From: UMGS1484 sp045661365
Lineage (GTDB): Bacteria > Bacillota > Clostridia > Oscillospirales > Acutalibacteraceae
NCBI GenBank assembly: GCA_045661365.1
Contig: JAZRFL010000053.1
Span: 1 to 5,658 of the forward strand
Direction of reading: 5' to 3'
Length of the DNA: 5,658 bases
The position numbers and the translations under genes are program-made. The notes under the pieces are model-generated. The model saw only the letters and a program-made list of their open reading frames with translations. It was not told the origin of the DNA and did no database searches. Of this stretch, positions 5,653-5,658 are shown in pieces. Each line of letters starts with the position of its first letter. The first letter of the stretch is position 1.

Positions 5653-5658
5653 AACAAA

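Overview
The window comes from a spore-forming member of the Firmicutes, most likely a Clostridia lineage. The evidence is a minus-strand cluster of spoIIGA, sigE and sigG, whose products closely resemble the Bacillus subtilis sporulation proteins as I remember them. No finer taxonomic placement was computed. No mobile element, CRISPR array, tRNA or rRNA was seen, and no stretch longer than about 150 bases lacks a gene.

Layout from left to right. (1) Positions 1-351, plus strand: the last 116 codons of a phosphoglycerate dehydrogenase (serA), entering from outside the window, followed by a strong hairpin terminator. (2) Positions 422-694, minus strand: an unrecognised 90-residue membrane protein with its own housekeeping-type promoter and a good ribosome binding site. 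(3) Positions 839-3184, minus strand: the sporulation cluster, transcribed in the order spoIIGA, sigE, sigG and closed by a terminator at 782-836. (4) Positions 3277-5652, minus strand: a bifunctional class A penicillin-binding protein running to the right edge, followed by its own hairpin terminator at 3217-3258.

How the genes work together. SpoIIGA is the membrane-embedded aspartic protease that removes the N-terminal pro-sequence of sigma-E in the mother cell. Sigma-E then drives early mother-cell transcription, and sigma-G drives late forespore transcription. The class A PBP polymerises and crosslinks peptidoglycan; it is a neighbour, and a direct sporulation role cannot be read from the sequence. 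SerA starts serine biosynthesis and is unrelated to the cluster.

The system is known, not a new one. The points that deserve a second look are regulatory and architectural. The spoIIGA frame stays open for 182 nt into sigE. A well-spaced sigma-F/sigma-G-type promoter lies in the 53-bp gap before sigG. A possible Spo0A/sigma-A-type spoIIG promoter appears to be embedded in the terminator of the upstream PBP gene. The small membrane protein has a promoter whose -35 element overlaps an inverted repeat.
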